A DNA stretch of 64,000 bases from Bryobacterales bacterium (GTDB lineage Bacteria > Acidobacteriota > Terriglobia > Bryobacterales > Bryobacteraceae), in assembly GCA_016789905.1 (NCBI GenBank), contig JAEUQC010000015.1:43237-107236 (forward strand), read 5' to 3'. The position numbers were made by a program, and so were the translations under genes. Positions 1 to 10,800 of the stretch are shown here, in pieces (within the stretch, counting starts at the first letter, position 1; each line of letters begins with the position of its first letter). The notes beneath the pieces were generated by a model. That model did not search any database. It saw nothing but the letters and a program-made list of their open reading frames with translations, and had not been told where the DNA came from.

Positions 1-512
1 TCGTCGGCAATCAAAATGTCGGGGTCCGTAGCAATGGCTCGCGCAATCGCCACCCGTTGTTCCTGGCCGCCGGAGAGCTGGCGCGGGAAATGGGTTAGCC
101 GGTCGTCAAGGCCAACCAGCTTCAGCGCCGTTTCCGCCTGGCGCTGGCGTTCTTTGCCGTTCATGCTCGTCAGCTTCAGCGGCAATTCGACATTTTCCAG
201 CGCCGTGAGTACCGGGATCAGGTTGAACTGTTGAAAAATGAATCCGATATGGCGGTTGCGCCACCGGGCGAGTTCGGCGTCGTCGAGTTCGGCCAGATCC
301 TCGCCCAGCACCGCGATCCTCCCCGATGTCGCCCGGTCCATTGCCGCAATCAGATGCATTAGCGTCGACTTGCCAGAGCCGCTCGGACCCATCAGCGCCA
401 CGAACTCGCCCCGGTGGATTTCAATGTCGCAATTATCCAGTGCGCGTACCTCGAACTCATCGCGCTTGTAGATTTTCGTTAGTTTGCGCGCTTCAATGAC
501 GGCTTCCCTCAT
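1..512 (-). CDS. ABC transporter ATP-binding protein, MacB/LolD-like (partial, C-terminus beyond window)
   Basis: Energises the export complex encoded by the three genes upstream of it. About 170 residues are present. They contain Walker A (GPSGSGKST), a Q-loop region (FIFQQFNL), the ABC signature ([14 protein letters not shown]) and the beginning of Walker B (DILIADE), where the window ends. The spacing and the '[13 protein letters not shown]' stretch after Walker A are typical of the MacB/LolD/YknY subfamily, which works with FtsX-type permeases rather than with classical importer permeases. The start is the ATG at 512, in a 4-base ATGA overlap with the stop of the HlyD-like adaptor gene, so it is the last visible gene of a four-gene minus-strand operon. 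The transported substrate cannot be told from sequence. Confidence 0.93.
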   Translation of the reverse strand, partial: MREAVIEARKLTKIYKRDEFEVRALDNCDIEIHRGEFVALMGPSGSGKSTLMHLIAAMDRATSGRIAVLGEDLAELDDAELARWRNRHIGFIFQQFNLIPVLTALENVELPLKLTSMNGKERQRQAETALKLVGLDDRLTHFPRQLSGGQEQRVAIARAIATDPDILIAD

Positions 513-1861
513 GATTTCCTCTTCACTGGAGCATCCATTTGCAGTCCTGCCGGGGGATCCAGGATAATCGTCTCGCCCCCGCTCAACCCCTCCACCCTCA
601 CTCCGGCGGAGTTCTCACCCTTCGCTCGCACGAGACGTTTCCGCGCCTTGCCGTTCTCGATAATCCACACGGAACCATTGCGTATCGCACCTTTCGGTAC
701 AACGACCAGCGGCAGTCCCGCCGCGTCTCCAGGTGTCGCGGACGCCTCCCGCTTTTGCTCCTCCTGGAATTGGACGGTCGCATTCATTTCCGGGCGCAGG
801 TATTCGTCAGGGTTCAGAATCTTCACTTTCACCTGCACTGTCGCCTTCTGCCGGTTGGCTTCCGGAGATATCTCGGTAATGGCGCCGTTGTACTTTTTGT
901 CCGGATAGGCGTCGGTGAACAGAATCGCTTTCTGCCCGAAGTGGAGCTTGGCGAAATCGGATTGATTGATGTCGAGTTCCACCTCGATGTCGTTCAAATC
1001 GGCCAGCGAGACGACGAATCCTTTCGGACCGCTTGCGCCGGAAAAACCCGTCGTCACGAATTCGCCCTTTTCTACGTTCCGTTCCAGAATTGTGCCCCGG
1101 ATGGGCGCGCGGATGATGGTGTTGTTGAGCTGCGTCTGTGCCAGGTCCACACGGCCCTGCGCTTCGCGGATGTTTCCTTCAATGGCGGAGATCACCTCCT
1201 TGCGCGGGCCTAGACGGGCAAGCTCCAGGGTTCGCTCCAGGCTTTTGACCCGGTTTTCGAAACCGTCCATACGGGCCACAGCGTCGTCCAGCGCCTGCCG
1301 GGCCGAAACTCCTTCCTCCACCAGCCGTTTCGTGCGGTCCAGCGATACCTGGGCGTTTTTGCGGTCGGCCTTGGCTTGGTCCAGATCGGCCTGCGCGCGT
1401 TGAATTTCCTCGGGCCGGGAGCCGTTTTTCGCTTCGGCCAGCCGCGCCGCCAGCGAGTCAAGCTGACCGATGGCGGTGTTCAGGCCAGCCTTGTACTCCT
1501 CGTCTTCCAGGCGGACGATCACCTGGCCTTCCGTCACCCGATCCCCTTTGTCCACGCCAATCCAGGCAATCTTCCCAATCACCTTCGAGGCGAGTTGAAT
1601 CTTATGCGCGGCGACAATGTAGCCGGTCGCGTCCAGCACGCTGGCCGCGGCTGGCGCGCCAGCGCCAACTCCAACCGGCGGGCCGAGCTGTGTGGCGGTT
1701 ACTTCCAACGGGGCGTTCATGGCGCGATAGGCCAGCGCCGCCACGCCCGCCACCGCGAAAAGGGATACGCCCGCGATGATCCATTTAGCGGCGCTGAAGC
1801 CCTTCTTGCCCGCCCGGGTGCGGTTTATCTTCAGGCTCTTGAGTTCGGCGTCCATACTCAT
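509..1861 (-). CDS. HlyD/RND-type periplasmic adaptor subunit of an ABC exporter
   Basis: A 450-residue membrane-fusion protein that would bridge the inner-membrane permeases to the periplasm or an outer-membrane channel. An N-terminal membrane anchor lies at about residues 25-46. It is followed by a biotinyl-lipoyl-like half ([19 protein letters not shown]), a long alpha-helical hairpin rich in A, E, R and Q at about 115-225, the second lipoyl half ([18 protein letters not shown]) and beta-barrel/membrane-proximal domains ending near 450. This order is that of MacA/HlyD adaptors. It starts 1 base after the stop of the upstream permease and overlaps the downstream ATPase start by 4 bases, so the operon is tightly coupled. 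Confidence 0.93.
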   Translation of the reverse strand: MSMDAELKSLKINRTRAGKKGFSAAKWIIAGVSLFAVAGVAALAYRAMNAPLEVTATQLGPPVGVGAGAPAAASVLDATGYIVAAHKIQLASKVIGKIAWIGVDKGDRVTEGQVIVRLEDEEYKAGLNTAIGQLDSLAARLAEAKNGSRPEEIQRAQADLDQAKADRKNAQVSLDRTKRLVEEGVSARQALDDAVARMDGFENRVKSLERTLELARLGPRKEVISAIEGNIREAQGRVDLAQTQLNNTIIRAPIRGTILERNVEKGEFVTTGFSGASGPKGFVVSLADLNDIEVELDINQSDFAKLHFGQKAILFTDAYPDKKYNGAITEISPEANRQKATVQVKVKILNPDEYLRPEMNATVQFQEEQKREASATPGDAAGLPLVVVPKGAIRNGSVWIIENGKARKRLVRAKGENSAGVRVEGLSGGETIILDPPAGLQMDAPVKRKS

Positions 1862-1862
1862 G

Positions 1863-3032
1863 TCAGATGTCTCTCAGCGCTTCCAGGATTTGTTTGCGCG
1901 CCGCCGCCGCGGCCGGCAGCAGCCCGCCGATGGCGCCAATCGCCAGCGAAAAGAGCATTCCTGTCATCATGATTTCCGGCGTGATCTTAAATCGAAACGC
2001 GACTTCGGCGAACGTAATCATGCTGCCGATGCCGGTGGTGAAGCCGTTGAGCGGAAGCACAAGCACGCAACCAAGCGCCCCGCCCAGCAACGATAGCAAC
2101 ACGCTCTCCAGCAAAAAACCAAGAAGCACGGCGCCGCGCGAGAACCCCAACACCCGCAGCGTGCCAATTTCGCGCGAACGGCGGGCCACCGCCGCATACA
2201 TCGTGTTCATCGCCGCGAACGAACTGCCGGCCGCCATTACGACGGCAATGAAGATGCCCAGAAACTGAATCGGCGCGGCGGAACTGGATTGCTGCTCGTA
2301 GTATCTGTTTTCCGTCATCGCGCTCACCTTCAGGCGCTGGTCATCCTTCAGTCGCTTGATGAACGGCTCCACATTGGCAACCGAATCGGCGCGCACCAGC
2401 GCGGACGATAGCACGTCGCAACGGTTATCATCGGCACAGAGTTGGTCAAGGTCCGCCCAAATCTCCGAATTGGCGGCTGAATCTCCAGCGTCAAAAATGC
2501 CTACGACTCGCCAGAGTCCCTTCCCAAAGCGAAGATCTTTGCCAAGCTGCGCTTCCGGATTGCGGCGCGCTACGTTCTTTCCAACGGTGATCTCCCGCTT
2601 GCCCGCCTCAAACCAGCGACCTTGCGCAATGGCGATGACGGGGCGCAGTGCGAAGCCAGGGTCCGGCTTCAGCCCCCGAATCGAAATGTTGATGCCGCCC
2701 TCGTAGTCAATACTCTCCAAAAGCAACGTGCTAACCATCTCCAGCGAGGCAAGCGGCGCCCCCCGCCCGTCGCGCTGAATGCCTGGCTGTAGTTTCAGGT
2801 CCTGAAACTGCACGCGCGTAAAGTTGGAACTCAATTCCGACTCGGCGCTTTGCCGCATCACCAGCACGTTGCCCGGTACCCCCGTCGCCTCGAACGCGTT
2901 CTTCAGTCCGGCCACCAGCGCCAGAATGGAGAGCAGCACTGCCACCGTCAGCGCAATCCCCAGCGCGGTCATCAGTGTGGTGGTGCGGCGGACCCAAAGG
3001 TTGCGCAGGTTGTAGGTGAACGGCAGTGTCAT
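1863..3032 (-). CDS. ABC transporter permease, FtsX/MacB family (second permease)
   Basis: A permease of 389 residues. The frame is open further upstream, but the ATG at 3032 was chosen because the protein then begins MTLPFTYNLRNLWVRR, the usual start of FtsX-type permeases, and sits 5 bases after the stop of the preceding permease. One membrane helix at about residues 18-40 is followed by a large periplasmic MacB-like domain. Three helices form the C-terminal FtsX domain, with the typical 'SREIGTLRVLGFSRGAVLLG' segment between the first and second of them. Together with the neighbouring permease it probably makes a heterodimeric channel driven by the ATPase at 1-512. Confidence 0.93.
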   Translation of the reverse strand: MTLPFTYNLRNLWVRRTTTLMTALGIALTVAVLLSILALVAGLKNAFEATGVPGNVLVMRQSAESELSSNFTRVQFQDLKLQPGIQRDGRGAPLASLEMVSTLLLESIDYEGGINISIRGLKPDPGFALRPVIAIAQGRWFEAGKREITVGKNVARRNPEAQLGKDLRFGKGLWRVVGIFDAGDSAANSEIWADLDQLCADDNRCDVLSSALVRADSVANVEPFIKRLKDDQRLKVSAMTENRYYEQQSSSAAPIQFLGIFIAVVMAAGSSFAAMNTMYAAVARRSREIGTLRVLGFSRGAVLLGFLLESVLLSLLGGALGCVLVLPLNGFTTGIGSMITFAEVAFRFKITPEIMMTGMLFSLAIGAIGGLLPAAAAARKQILEALRDI

Positions 3033-3037
3033 CGTTG

Positions 3038-4192
3038 TTATCCGGAATACCGCATCGCCTCCACAATCTCCGTGCGGGAAGCGCCCAATGCCGGAACAAT
3101 CGCCGCCGCCGTGCCCATCACGACGGCTGCGGCGATTACCGCCACCCACATCCACGGCGAAAGCGTCATCCCCTCCAGATTCGCGAATCCGCCGGCATTG
3201 GCTGCCACTCCCCTGCACAACAGCCACGCCACAACGCAGCCAAAAAATCCGCCCAGCAGCGAGATAACCGTGGCCTCGCCCAGAATCATGCCTAGCACCT
3301 CTCCGTTGGTGAACCCAAGCGTCTTCATGATGCCCACTTCTCTCACCCGTTCCCGAACGCTCATGGCCACGGTGTTACCGCAAACCAGCAAAATGGTGAA
3401 TGTGATCGCCGCGGAGATCATGAACAGGTATAGTTTCACGTTCCCCAGGAAATTAACGAAGCTCGCCGCGAACGCGCTCTCCGATTCGGTCCTGGTCTGC
3501 ACTTGCGCGTTGCGGAACAACGAATCGATTTGCTGCGCGATCGCTGGGCCATCTTCCGCCGATTGGGCCAGAATCAGATAAGTGCCGGCGAAGTCCCGCC
3601 GGTCGGCGGGCAGGCTCTTCCACAAATAGTCGATGTTGAACCACATCACCTCTTCGTTCTTGTCGGCGTCAAATAAGCCGCGGACGTTGAACTCCAGGTC
3701 AATGGGAAAGATGTCGCCTTTGAGCGTGATTTTGTCGCCGGTCTTGATGTTGAACTTATTCGCCAGATCGCGGCCCAGCACAGTGCCCGCGCGGTCCGCC
3801 TGGAAAGCCCTCTTCTCCTCTTCGGGGATTCGGTATTCCGGGTAGATTTTAAACAGCGATTCCGGCTCGCACGCAAAGCGGGCAAAGAAGTTTTTCGGTT
3901 CCTTGTACACGCCGCCGAACCACTGGTATGCCATCACCGTTTCCACGCCGGGAACCTGGCGAATCTTGGCTTCGTAGCTGATTGGCATAATCTGCGTCAG
4001 CGAGATGCGATTGCGCGTCACCAGCCGGCGCGCCCCGGCCGGGCTATCATCTCCGGTCAGGAACAAGGCAACGTAAATCGCCAGAAGAACGCCGAGCAGG
4101 CAGAAGGAAGCGGCGATGCTGGCCACCGTTAGCAAACTGCGGCGGCGATTGCGAATGGCATTTTTCCAGATAAGCGATATGAATCTAGCCAT
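3038..4192 (-). CDS. ABC transporter permease, FtsX/MacB family (first permease)
   Basis: A permease of 384 residues beginning MARFISLIWKNAIRNRRR. A first membrane helix (about 20-45) is followed by a MacB-like periplasmic domain and an FtsX C-terminal domain with three helices, including the conserved loop VREVGIMKTLGFTNGEVLG. Two different permeases in one operon point to a heterodimer rather than the MacB homodimer. The first 64 bases overlap the 3' end of the upstream hybrid kinase reading frame in a different frame, so the tail of that kinase or the start of this gene may have shifted. The start was kept because the N-terminal sequence is canonical for the family. Confidence 0.92.
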   Translation of the reverse strand: MARFISLIWKNAIRNRRRSLLTVASIAASFCLLGVLLAIYVALFLTGDDSPAGARRLVTRNRISLTQIMPISYEAKIRQVPGVETVMAYQWFGGVYKEPKNFFARFACEPESLFKIYPEYRIPEEEKRAFQADRAGTVLGRDLANKFNIKTGDKITLKGDIFPIDLEFNVRGLFDADKNEEVMWFNIDYLWKSLPADRRDFAGTYLILAQSAEDGPAIAQQIDSLFRNAQVQTRTESESAFAASFVNFLGNVKLYLFMISAAITFTILLVCGNTVAMSVRERVREVGIMKTLGFTNGEVLGMILGEATVISLLGGFFGCVVAWLLCRGVAANAGGFANLEGMTLSPWMWVAVIAAAVVMGTAAAIVPALGASRTEIVEAMRYSG

Positions 4193-6225
4193 GACGGAGC
4201 GGCGAGTATTGCTCCATGGTAACGTGTGCGAGCGAAAGCCCGTCCGGCATCAGCCGGGTTCTCCGCTCGGCCAATGGCCTCACCTCGTGGCATCCAGCGG
4301 TCAAGCGCGCATTCCAACTCGCTCGCGCTGACTGGCTTGGCCAGGTAGTCGTCCATGCCTGCGGCCAGGCAGCGCGCCCGGTCTCCGGACATGGCGAACG
4401 CGGTCATGGCGATGATCGGGATGCGCGCATTCGGTACGGCCGCCACGCCGGTACGGATCATCGCCGTGGCCGTTAGCCCGTCCAGTTCCGGCATCTGGCA
4501 GTCCATAAGCACCAGGTCGTACGGTGCCGTTTTCAAGGCCGCTATGGCTTCGGCGCCGTTGGCGACTGCCTCCACCCAGTAGCCCATTTTACGGAGCATC
4601 GATACCGCCACCAGTTGGTTCGTCCGGTTGTCTTCGGCCAGCAGGATGCGGCCCCGGCGTTGCCGCGATTCTCGAATCGAGTGCTGTGTGATGAGCCGTC
4701 GCGTGGCATCGCCGGGCCTTCGTTCCCGCACCGCGGTAAGGATCAGCGCCTCCCGCAGATCGTCCTGCCGCACGGGTTTTGTCAGAAATCCGGCGAATCC
4801 GGCTTCCGCCGCTATTTGCGCCTGGCCCCGCATGGTCACAGAGGTCATAAGTATCAACCGCGTGGACTGGCAAACAGGATCGGCGTTGATCAGCCGGCCA
4901 AGCTCATCGCCCAGCAGTTGGGGCATTCTGTAGTCGATGATCGCCGTATCGAACGGGGTGCCCCTTCCAGCCGCCCGCCGCAGCGCGGCGAGCGCCTCCT
5001 GCGGTCCCTCGGCCTCTTCGAACAGGCAGCCCCAGCCCAGCAGCAGGTTTACCAGCAACTGCCGGTTGGTGGGCATGTCGTCCACAATCAGCACCCGTAG
5101 GCCCGCCAGGGATCCGCGGGACTCCACAGCGGTTTCCGGCGCCACCGTTTCGGCCTTCACTATCTGCGCTGTAACCCAGAATGTCGAGCCTTGGCCAAGT
5201 ACACTTTCCACGCCCACTGTACCGCCCATTAGCACTGCCAACTGTTTCGAAATGGCCAACCCAAGCCCTGTGCCGCCGAACTTCCGCGTGATGGAGCCAT
5301 CCACCTGCGTAAACGCCTGGAACAGAGACCCGATTCTCTCAGACGGGATCCCAATACCGGTGTCGGTGACGGAGAGTCGTACCCGCGTCATATCGTCGGG
5401 TTCGTATTCCGCCCGGATGCACACAGATCCGGAAGAGGTAAACTTAACAGCATTTCCAGCCAGGTTTAACAGCACCTGACGCAGCCGTCCCGGGTCTCCA
5501 TTCATGACCGCTGGCAGCGCGGAATCGATATGGCACGTCAGTTCCAGCCCCTTTTGTTCAGCCAATACGGCCACCAGCCGGACCGTCGAATCCATCATTG
5601 TGCGCAGATCAAAGTCGATGACTTCCAGATCCATCCGGCCCGCTTCAATTCTTGAAAAGTCGAGCAAATCGTTCAGCAGCACCAAGAGCGATTCTCCTGA
5701 ACCGCGGATGGTTTCGGTGAATTGGCGCTGCTCTTCGCTGAGGTCCGTATCCAGCAGCAAGCCCGTCATTCCGATCACGCCGTTCATTGGCGTTCGTATT
5801 TCATGGCTCATGTTTGCCAGAAACTCACTCTTTGCGCGATTGGCGGCCTCCGCCTCCTGGCGCGCCGCCTGAAGTGCGGATGCCTTTGCGCGGAGCCGTT
5901 CTTCCATGGCCATCCGCTCTGAGATATCGACGGAAATTCCTAATGTTCCCTGCTTTTCTCCCCGCGCGTTCAGAATGGGCGTCACCGCCATCTGGACCTG
6001 TACTCGTGTACCGTCCTTGCGGATTTTTGTCCACGGCCGGGCTTCGGCATAACCGTCGGGGGTCAAGAATTCGGCCAGTCCGCTCACGGAGGGCGTCTGT
6101 CCGCCGGGCAGTTTCCGCCTTTTTTCGGCGAGTTCCACTGGGTCAAGCAGAATCGCCGGTGTGGCTTTACCTACCATCTCCTCCGCTGAATACCCGAACA
6201 TTTTCTCCGCGCCCGAATTGAACAC
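4129..6225 (-). CDS. Hybrid sensor histidine kinase, kinase and double-receiver part (3' part of a frameshifted gene)
   Basis: A reading frame of 698 residues opening inside a PAS domain (VFNSGAEKMFGYS, GTG codon at 6225). It continues with a PAC segment, a HisKA domain with the phosphoacceptor His near residue 141 (MSHEIRTPMNGVIGM), a HATPase domain (NAVKFT N box, DTGIGIP G1, GGTGLGLAISK G2) and two receiver domains. Both receivers have acidic pockets and phospho-Asp residues (VDDMP with IIDYRMP; AEDNRTN with LMDCQMP) and conserved Lys (TKPV, AKPV). The sensor half is encoded in another frame just upstream (6171-7568). A PAS domain cannot begin at this point, so the two frames were probably one gene. 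The last 20 or so residues overlap the ABC permease start. Confidence 0.85.
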   Translation of the reverse strand: MFNSGAEKMFGYSAEEMVGKATPAILLDPVELAEKRRKLPGGQTPSVSGLAEFLTPDGYAEARPWTKIRKDGTRVQVQMAVTPILNARGEKQGTLGISVDISERMAMEERLRAKASALQAARQEAEAANRAKSEFLANMSHEIRTPMNGVIGMTGLLLDTDLSEEQRQFTETIRGSGESLLVLLNDLLDFSRIEAGRMDLEVIDFDLRTMMDSTVRLVAVLAEQKGLELTCHIDSALPAVMNGDPGRLRQVLLNLAGNAVKFTSSGSVCIRAEYEPDDMTRVRLSVTDTGIGIPSERIGSLFQAFTQVDGSITRKFGGTGLGLAISKQLAVLMGGTVGVESVLGQGSTFWVTAQIVKAETVAPETAVESRGSLAGLRVLIVDDMPTNRQLLVNLLLGWGCLFEEAEGPQEALAALRRAAGRGTPFDTAIIDYRMPQLLGDELGRLINADPVCQSTRLILMTSVTMRGQAQIAAEAGFAGFLTKPVRQDDLREALILTAVRERRPGDATRRLITQHSIRESRQRRGRILLAEDNRTNQLVAVSMLRKMGYWVEAVANGAEAIAALKTAPYDLVLMDCQMPELDGLTATAMIRTGVAAVPNARIPIIAMTAFAMSGDRARCLAAGMDDYLAKPVSASELECALDRWMPRGEAIGRAENPADAGRAFARTRYHGAILAAPSWLDSYRLSGKMPFAIAAAVC

Positions 6226-7568
6226 CTGAATATGGATTCAAGCCTCGCCTGCGTGTTGGCTAGTTCCTCGGTGCGTTCGGCCACTCGTTGCTCAAGCGTT
6301 TGGCTCCACTTCACAATCTCCTGCGCGGCCATTTTTTGGTCGTGGATATCGGTGCTGGAACCGAACCATTTCGTGACAGCGCCGGAACAGTCCCGAAGCG
6401 GCACCGCCAGAGCCCGGAACCAGCGATACTCGCCGTTGGCGCCGCGAACCCGGTACTCGCCGTCCATTACGCGCCCGCTCCTCACCGCTTCCCCCCGTTG
6501 GGCGACGATCGGGCCGATGTCATCGGGATGTATGGCGCTTAACCACCCGGAACCCATGTGTTCTTCCAGTTTCGCGCCTGTGTAGGCTAGCCAGCGTTCG
6601 TTCAGAAAGTCGCACTCGCCGTTTGCCTGTGCAGTCCACACCATTTGCGGCAGAGACTGAATGACCGTCCGGTACTCAAATTCACCCCGCTGCCGGTCTC
6701 TTTCCGCCATCGCGCGCCGCCCATCCAATTCGTTCAGCCGTTTTCCAGTGATGAGAATCAGCGCGGAGAACGCCCCCACGGCGGCTATCACCATCAGGGT
6801 AAGGCCAAACCGTGTGTCGTAGTATCCAGCGGTCTCACCGTACAAGCGAAGCGCGCCGAGCGCGGGCGGCAGCAATACGGAGAATGGAAGCAGCGTGCGG
6901 ACGAGGATGCTGCCTATGCCATCTCCAGTGATAATCCCCGCCAGTCCGCCGCGCGGCCGCAGCGCGAGGGCGCCGGCGCTTAGCAGGATTCCGAGGGTCG
7001 ATGCGGTCACCGTCATCGACGAGTGGCGCGCCGCCCCGAAGAGGTAGTCGACTCCATAGCTATGGGCGATTAAATTGAAATAGCAGAGTACGAAGGTGAT
7101 GGCGGCGAAGATCTGCCCGGCAGAAACGAACCGGGAAACCTGCAGCAGTGGAAGTGCCAGAGAAAAAAGCAGCAGAGCGATCGCGGCCGTTAACGACATT
7201 CGTCCTGCCGCCACGCCGCTCCCACGAGCGAACGGGTCCGCCATTAGCACCGTGTCGATCCCGAACGAATGGGAAAACACTATTTCAAGGAGCGTTAGTA
7301 CTCCAATTGCCATCCCTATAAACGCCATTAGTCGCACCAGATACAGCGCCTTGCGGGACGGCGCCGTGGCCGTGGAGGCGCACAAGCCCAGTGCGAGGAA
7401 GGCGACAGCCACCGCCAGATTGGGCTTCAATCCAGCGAAAAACGGTGTGAGCTGCGGAAACAGTTGCTCGCCCGCGGCAAAGCCCACGCCCAGCCGCCAA
7501 ACTGCCAAAGTGGCGGCCAATAGGCCGCAGAAATAGGAAAAGCCAAAATGGCGCTCCGGCAAATTCAT
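6171..7568 (-). CDS. Membrane sensor part of a hybrid histidine kinase (5' part of a frameshifted gene)
   Basis: 465 residues. About eight hydrophobic helices up to residue 285 form an integral-membrane sensor (MASE-like in general layout, family not identified). A PAS domain of the common 'VIQSLPQMVWTAQANGE' type follows at about 300-425, with its PAC motif (GSSTDIHDQK), then a coiled-coil linker (LEQRVAERTEELANTQARLE). After LESIF the frame runs into a basic nonsense tail and stops. The following gene resumes the PAS fold at VFNSGAEKMFGYS in another frame. About 17 residues usually present between these two points in PAS domains are missing, so a small out-of-frame deletion is likely. The ATG at 7568 gives a membrane-protein start. 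Confidence 0.8.
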   Translation of the reverse strand: MNLPERHFGFSYFCGLLAATLAVWRLGVGFAAGEQLFPQLTPFFAGLKPNLAVAVAFLALGLCASTATAPSRKALYLVRLMAFIGMAIGVLTLLEIVFSHSFGIDTVLMADPFARGSGVAAGRMSLTAAIALLLFSLALPLLQVSRFVSAGQIFAAITFVLCYFNLIAHSYGVDYLFGAARHSSMTVTASTLGILLSAGALALRPRGGLAGIITGDGIGSILVRTLLPFSVLLPPALGALRLYGETAGYYDTRFGLTLMVIAAVGAFSALILITGKRLNELDGRRAMAERDRQRGEFEYRTVIQSLPQMVWTAQANGECDFLNERWLAYTGAKLEEHMGSGWLSAIHPDDIGPIVAQRGEAVRSGRVMDGEYRVRGANGEYRWFRALAVPLRDCSGAVTKWFGSSTDIHDQKMAAQEIVKWSQTLEQRVAERTEELANTQARLESIFRCSIRARRKCSGIQRRRW

Positions 7569-7836
7569 GAACAGTCACTCCGATTACTGGACGTCTTCCC
7601 GTCTCGAAATCGGGAATGGCTGGAACGGAAGCTCTCGCCGGGAAATTGAGGCGAAAAGAGCCGTTAGGTAAGAAACTGGCCGATGGGCTACTCAATCGAT
7701 TTGTGGAACGAACCGGTGGGGCGCACTTGCCTGACTTCCAGCCTATCTCGTGTAAGAGCAATGGCTGGTCGCAATATCGGATGACATTTCCCTTTAATGC
7801 GTTTCTAAATTACAAGAATATAATGAGCGAAAGGAG
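7569..7836. other. Intergenic region between sensor kinase and cyclic-di-GMP gene
   Basis: 268 bases separating two minus-strand genes. It must hold the promoter of the hybrid kinase and the 3' end of the GGDEF/EAL transcript. The part next to 7800 is A+T-rich. I see no convincing hairpin terminator, promoter pair, RNA gene or small coding frame. Confidence 0.4.
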
Positions 7837-10800
7837 CTAACGAACTCTCGAACTCTCGGCTGCGCCCGGCTCGGCCGTCGCCTCCGCCAGCGCCGCCAAT
7901 GTTTCGATTTCTGAACTGGGGATCGTCCACGGCGTCGTCTGCCGGAATTCGGCGAGTTCCAGCGCCGCTTTTGCGTCCAACGGCCGGGAGAAGTAATACC
8001 CTTGGCCGTATTGGCAGCCGAGACGTGCCAGATACTTCCAGTGGTTCAGCGTTTCCACGCCTTCCGCTACCACGTTGATATCGAGACTTCCAGCCAGAGA
8101 CGCGATGGAATCCAACATCTTGTGGCCATCCCGCTCTAAATCGAGCGCGCGCACAAAGCTGCGGTCGATCTTGAGCGTGTCGAACGGGAGCTGATTCAGT
8201 TGTCCTAGGCAAGAATAACCGGTCCCGAAGTCATCCACTTCCAGCGCCACACCCATCGTCGATAGCTGCTTTAGGATTTCCTGAGCCACCACGGGATCGT
8301 CAGCCAGCATGCTTTCGGTCACCTCCAGATGGAGCCGCTGTGGCTTCAATCCAGTCTCGCTCAGGATGCGGGCCACCTCGGATGCCAGCGTGGGGTCGGT
8401 AAACTGGCGCGCGGAAAGATTGATACTCATCGATAAATGAGCCCATTCCGGATGCAGTTTGTCCCACTCCGCCATTTGACGGCAACCCTCCTTCAGGACC
8501 CACCGGCCCAGCGGCAGTATGACGCCGTTTTCTTCGGCAACGGGGATGAATTCGCCGGGGGGCAGGAATCCCCTCACCGGATGCTGCCACCGCACTAGCG
8601 CTTCGAAACCGGCGATGGTGCCACTGGTCAAATCGACTTGCGGCTGGTAGTGAAGGACGAATTCGTTGTCGTCGATCGCCCGGCGAAGGTCGGTTTCCAT
8701 TCCCAGCCGTGCAACGGCCCGTGCATGCATGCTGCTGTCAAACACGGCGAAGCGGCCCCGCCCGGCGCCTTTGGCGTGGTACATCGCCGTGTCGGCGTCA
8801 CGCAGCAGGTTTTCCGCCGAAGACGGACTGACGCCGGAATTGGCAATGCCAATGCTCGTCGAAACAAAGACCAGTGAACCGTCCAAATGAAACGCCGGTT
8901 CCATGGCGGCGATGATTTTCGCCGCCAATTGCGTGTGAGCTTCCGTCGCGTTGGCCGTCTCAACCAGTATCACGAACTCATCGCCGCCAACGCGAGCCAC
9001 AATGCCGTCGGTGTTGTACACCGATTGCAGGGCGGCTGATAATCGATGGGCGACACCCAGTAGTAAGTGATCGCCCCTCATGTGGCCAAGGCTGTCGTTG
9101 ATGAGTTTGAATCGATCCAGATCCAGAAACAGAAGCGAGAACTGCCTGGACGGGTCCTCGCGCAGACGAGCGTTCCAGGCGTCGATCACGTCCAGAAGCG
9201 AAAGCCGGTTCGGCAGTCCGGTCAGAGGGTCGGCGAGCTTTCCCGCTGTGATATCCGTTTTTGAGCCAGCGATTCGCAATGCGCGTCCATCGGCGCCCCG
9301 CACCGCCGCACCGGAAACCAACACCCAACGCCAGGTGCCGTCGCTGTGACGCATGCGGTGTTCGGCCTCGAAGTGATCCTGCCCCATTTGGATGTAGCCC
9401 CGAATGGTAGAGCGAATTCCGGCGGCGTCTTCCGGATGGATGCGCCCGAACCAGTCTTCCGGCGATCGCAGTTCGGTTCCCTCCGGGATGCCGAACATCT
9501 GCTTCCAGCGAGGCGCAAAATAGACGTCTCCTGTGCGCAGATCCCAGTCCCAGATGCCGTTGTTGCTCCCTCGGACAGCGAGTGCGAACCGTTCCTCGGC
9601 TTCCCGCAGCGCCAGTTCCGCCGTTTTCTTCTCAGTAATGTCCCGGGCGATCCCCTGAAATCCGCAGGCTTCCTGTTCGTCATTGAAAAGCAGTTGCGTG
9701 CTCTGCCCGATCCATCGGATTTCTCCGCCTCTGCCGGTGACGGTGTACTCCAGATAGATGCTTGGCGTTTGTTCGCTGAATTGCTTGCGCGCCGCCGTCA
9801 GCACCGCCCTGCGGCACCGGCTGCCAATCAAGCGGAAAACAGAGCGGCCCGTGCAATCGTCGCCGGTGTTGCCGGTGATAAACAGCGCAAAGGAGGCGTT
9901 GTGAAAAGTGATGTTTCCGCACAGGTCCGTCCGGAAAATGATGTCCCCCGACGATTCGATCACTTGGCGATATCGCGCCTCACTATCGGCCAGTTGCGCC
10001 GTGCGGTCGGCCACCTTGCGGTCCAGTTCTCCCAGAATCTCCTGCAGTTGTCCATTCGTCCGATCCCGGTCCGCGAGCGCCGCGCGCAGTTGCTGGTAGG
10101 AGTCCCGCAGCCTTGCTCCCAGCCGGTGGAACTCCGCCTCTATCTCACTTATCTCCTTCGCCGGGTGGTCGCCAGCCACTGGCGCGGCCCCTGACCCGTC
10201 AAGCTGGTAGTCCTTCATTGCGCCTGCCAGCGCCACAATCGGACTCGCGATCCGGCCAGCCAATAGGCGTGTCAGTTCCCAGGCCACTAACAGCACCAGA
10301 ATTAGCAACGACGCCGCTTCCCGGAAGAACTGCTCGGCCTCGGCGTGAATTTCCTGTGCTGGCATGGCCGCCACCACCTGCCACCCGGCAATGTTCAAGG
10401 GAAACCGGACCGAATAGAGCGGGGTAGGATCTCCGGAGGGCTCTAATTGTGCCGGATCGGCCAATAGGAACGCCGAATCTGTGGCGGATTCCCCCAGCGG
10501 ATACGGCTCCCACTGCTCCAGCGGACGGTGTAAATCGTGGCGCGTGGAATACACCACCCGTCCCTCGCTGTCCTGGGCCACAACTAATGGCGAAGTGTGC
10601 CCCTCATTGGCCGTCAGCGGCAGCCGGGTTATGTCGATGGAGCCTTCCACTATCCCTAAGAATTTGCCCCCTGCATCCGTGATCGGCGCGCTGACCGCGA
10701 CAATCGGATCGGTCCCCAGTCCGCGTCCCTCGAATACTCCCGATACATAGGGCTTTCCTGTCGCCAGAGGCTGTTGGAAGTAGGCGCGATCAGCCACGCT

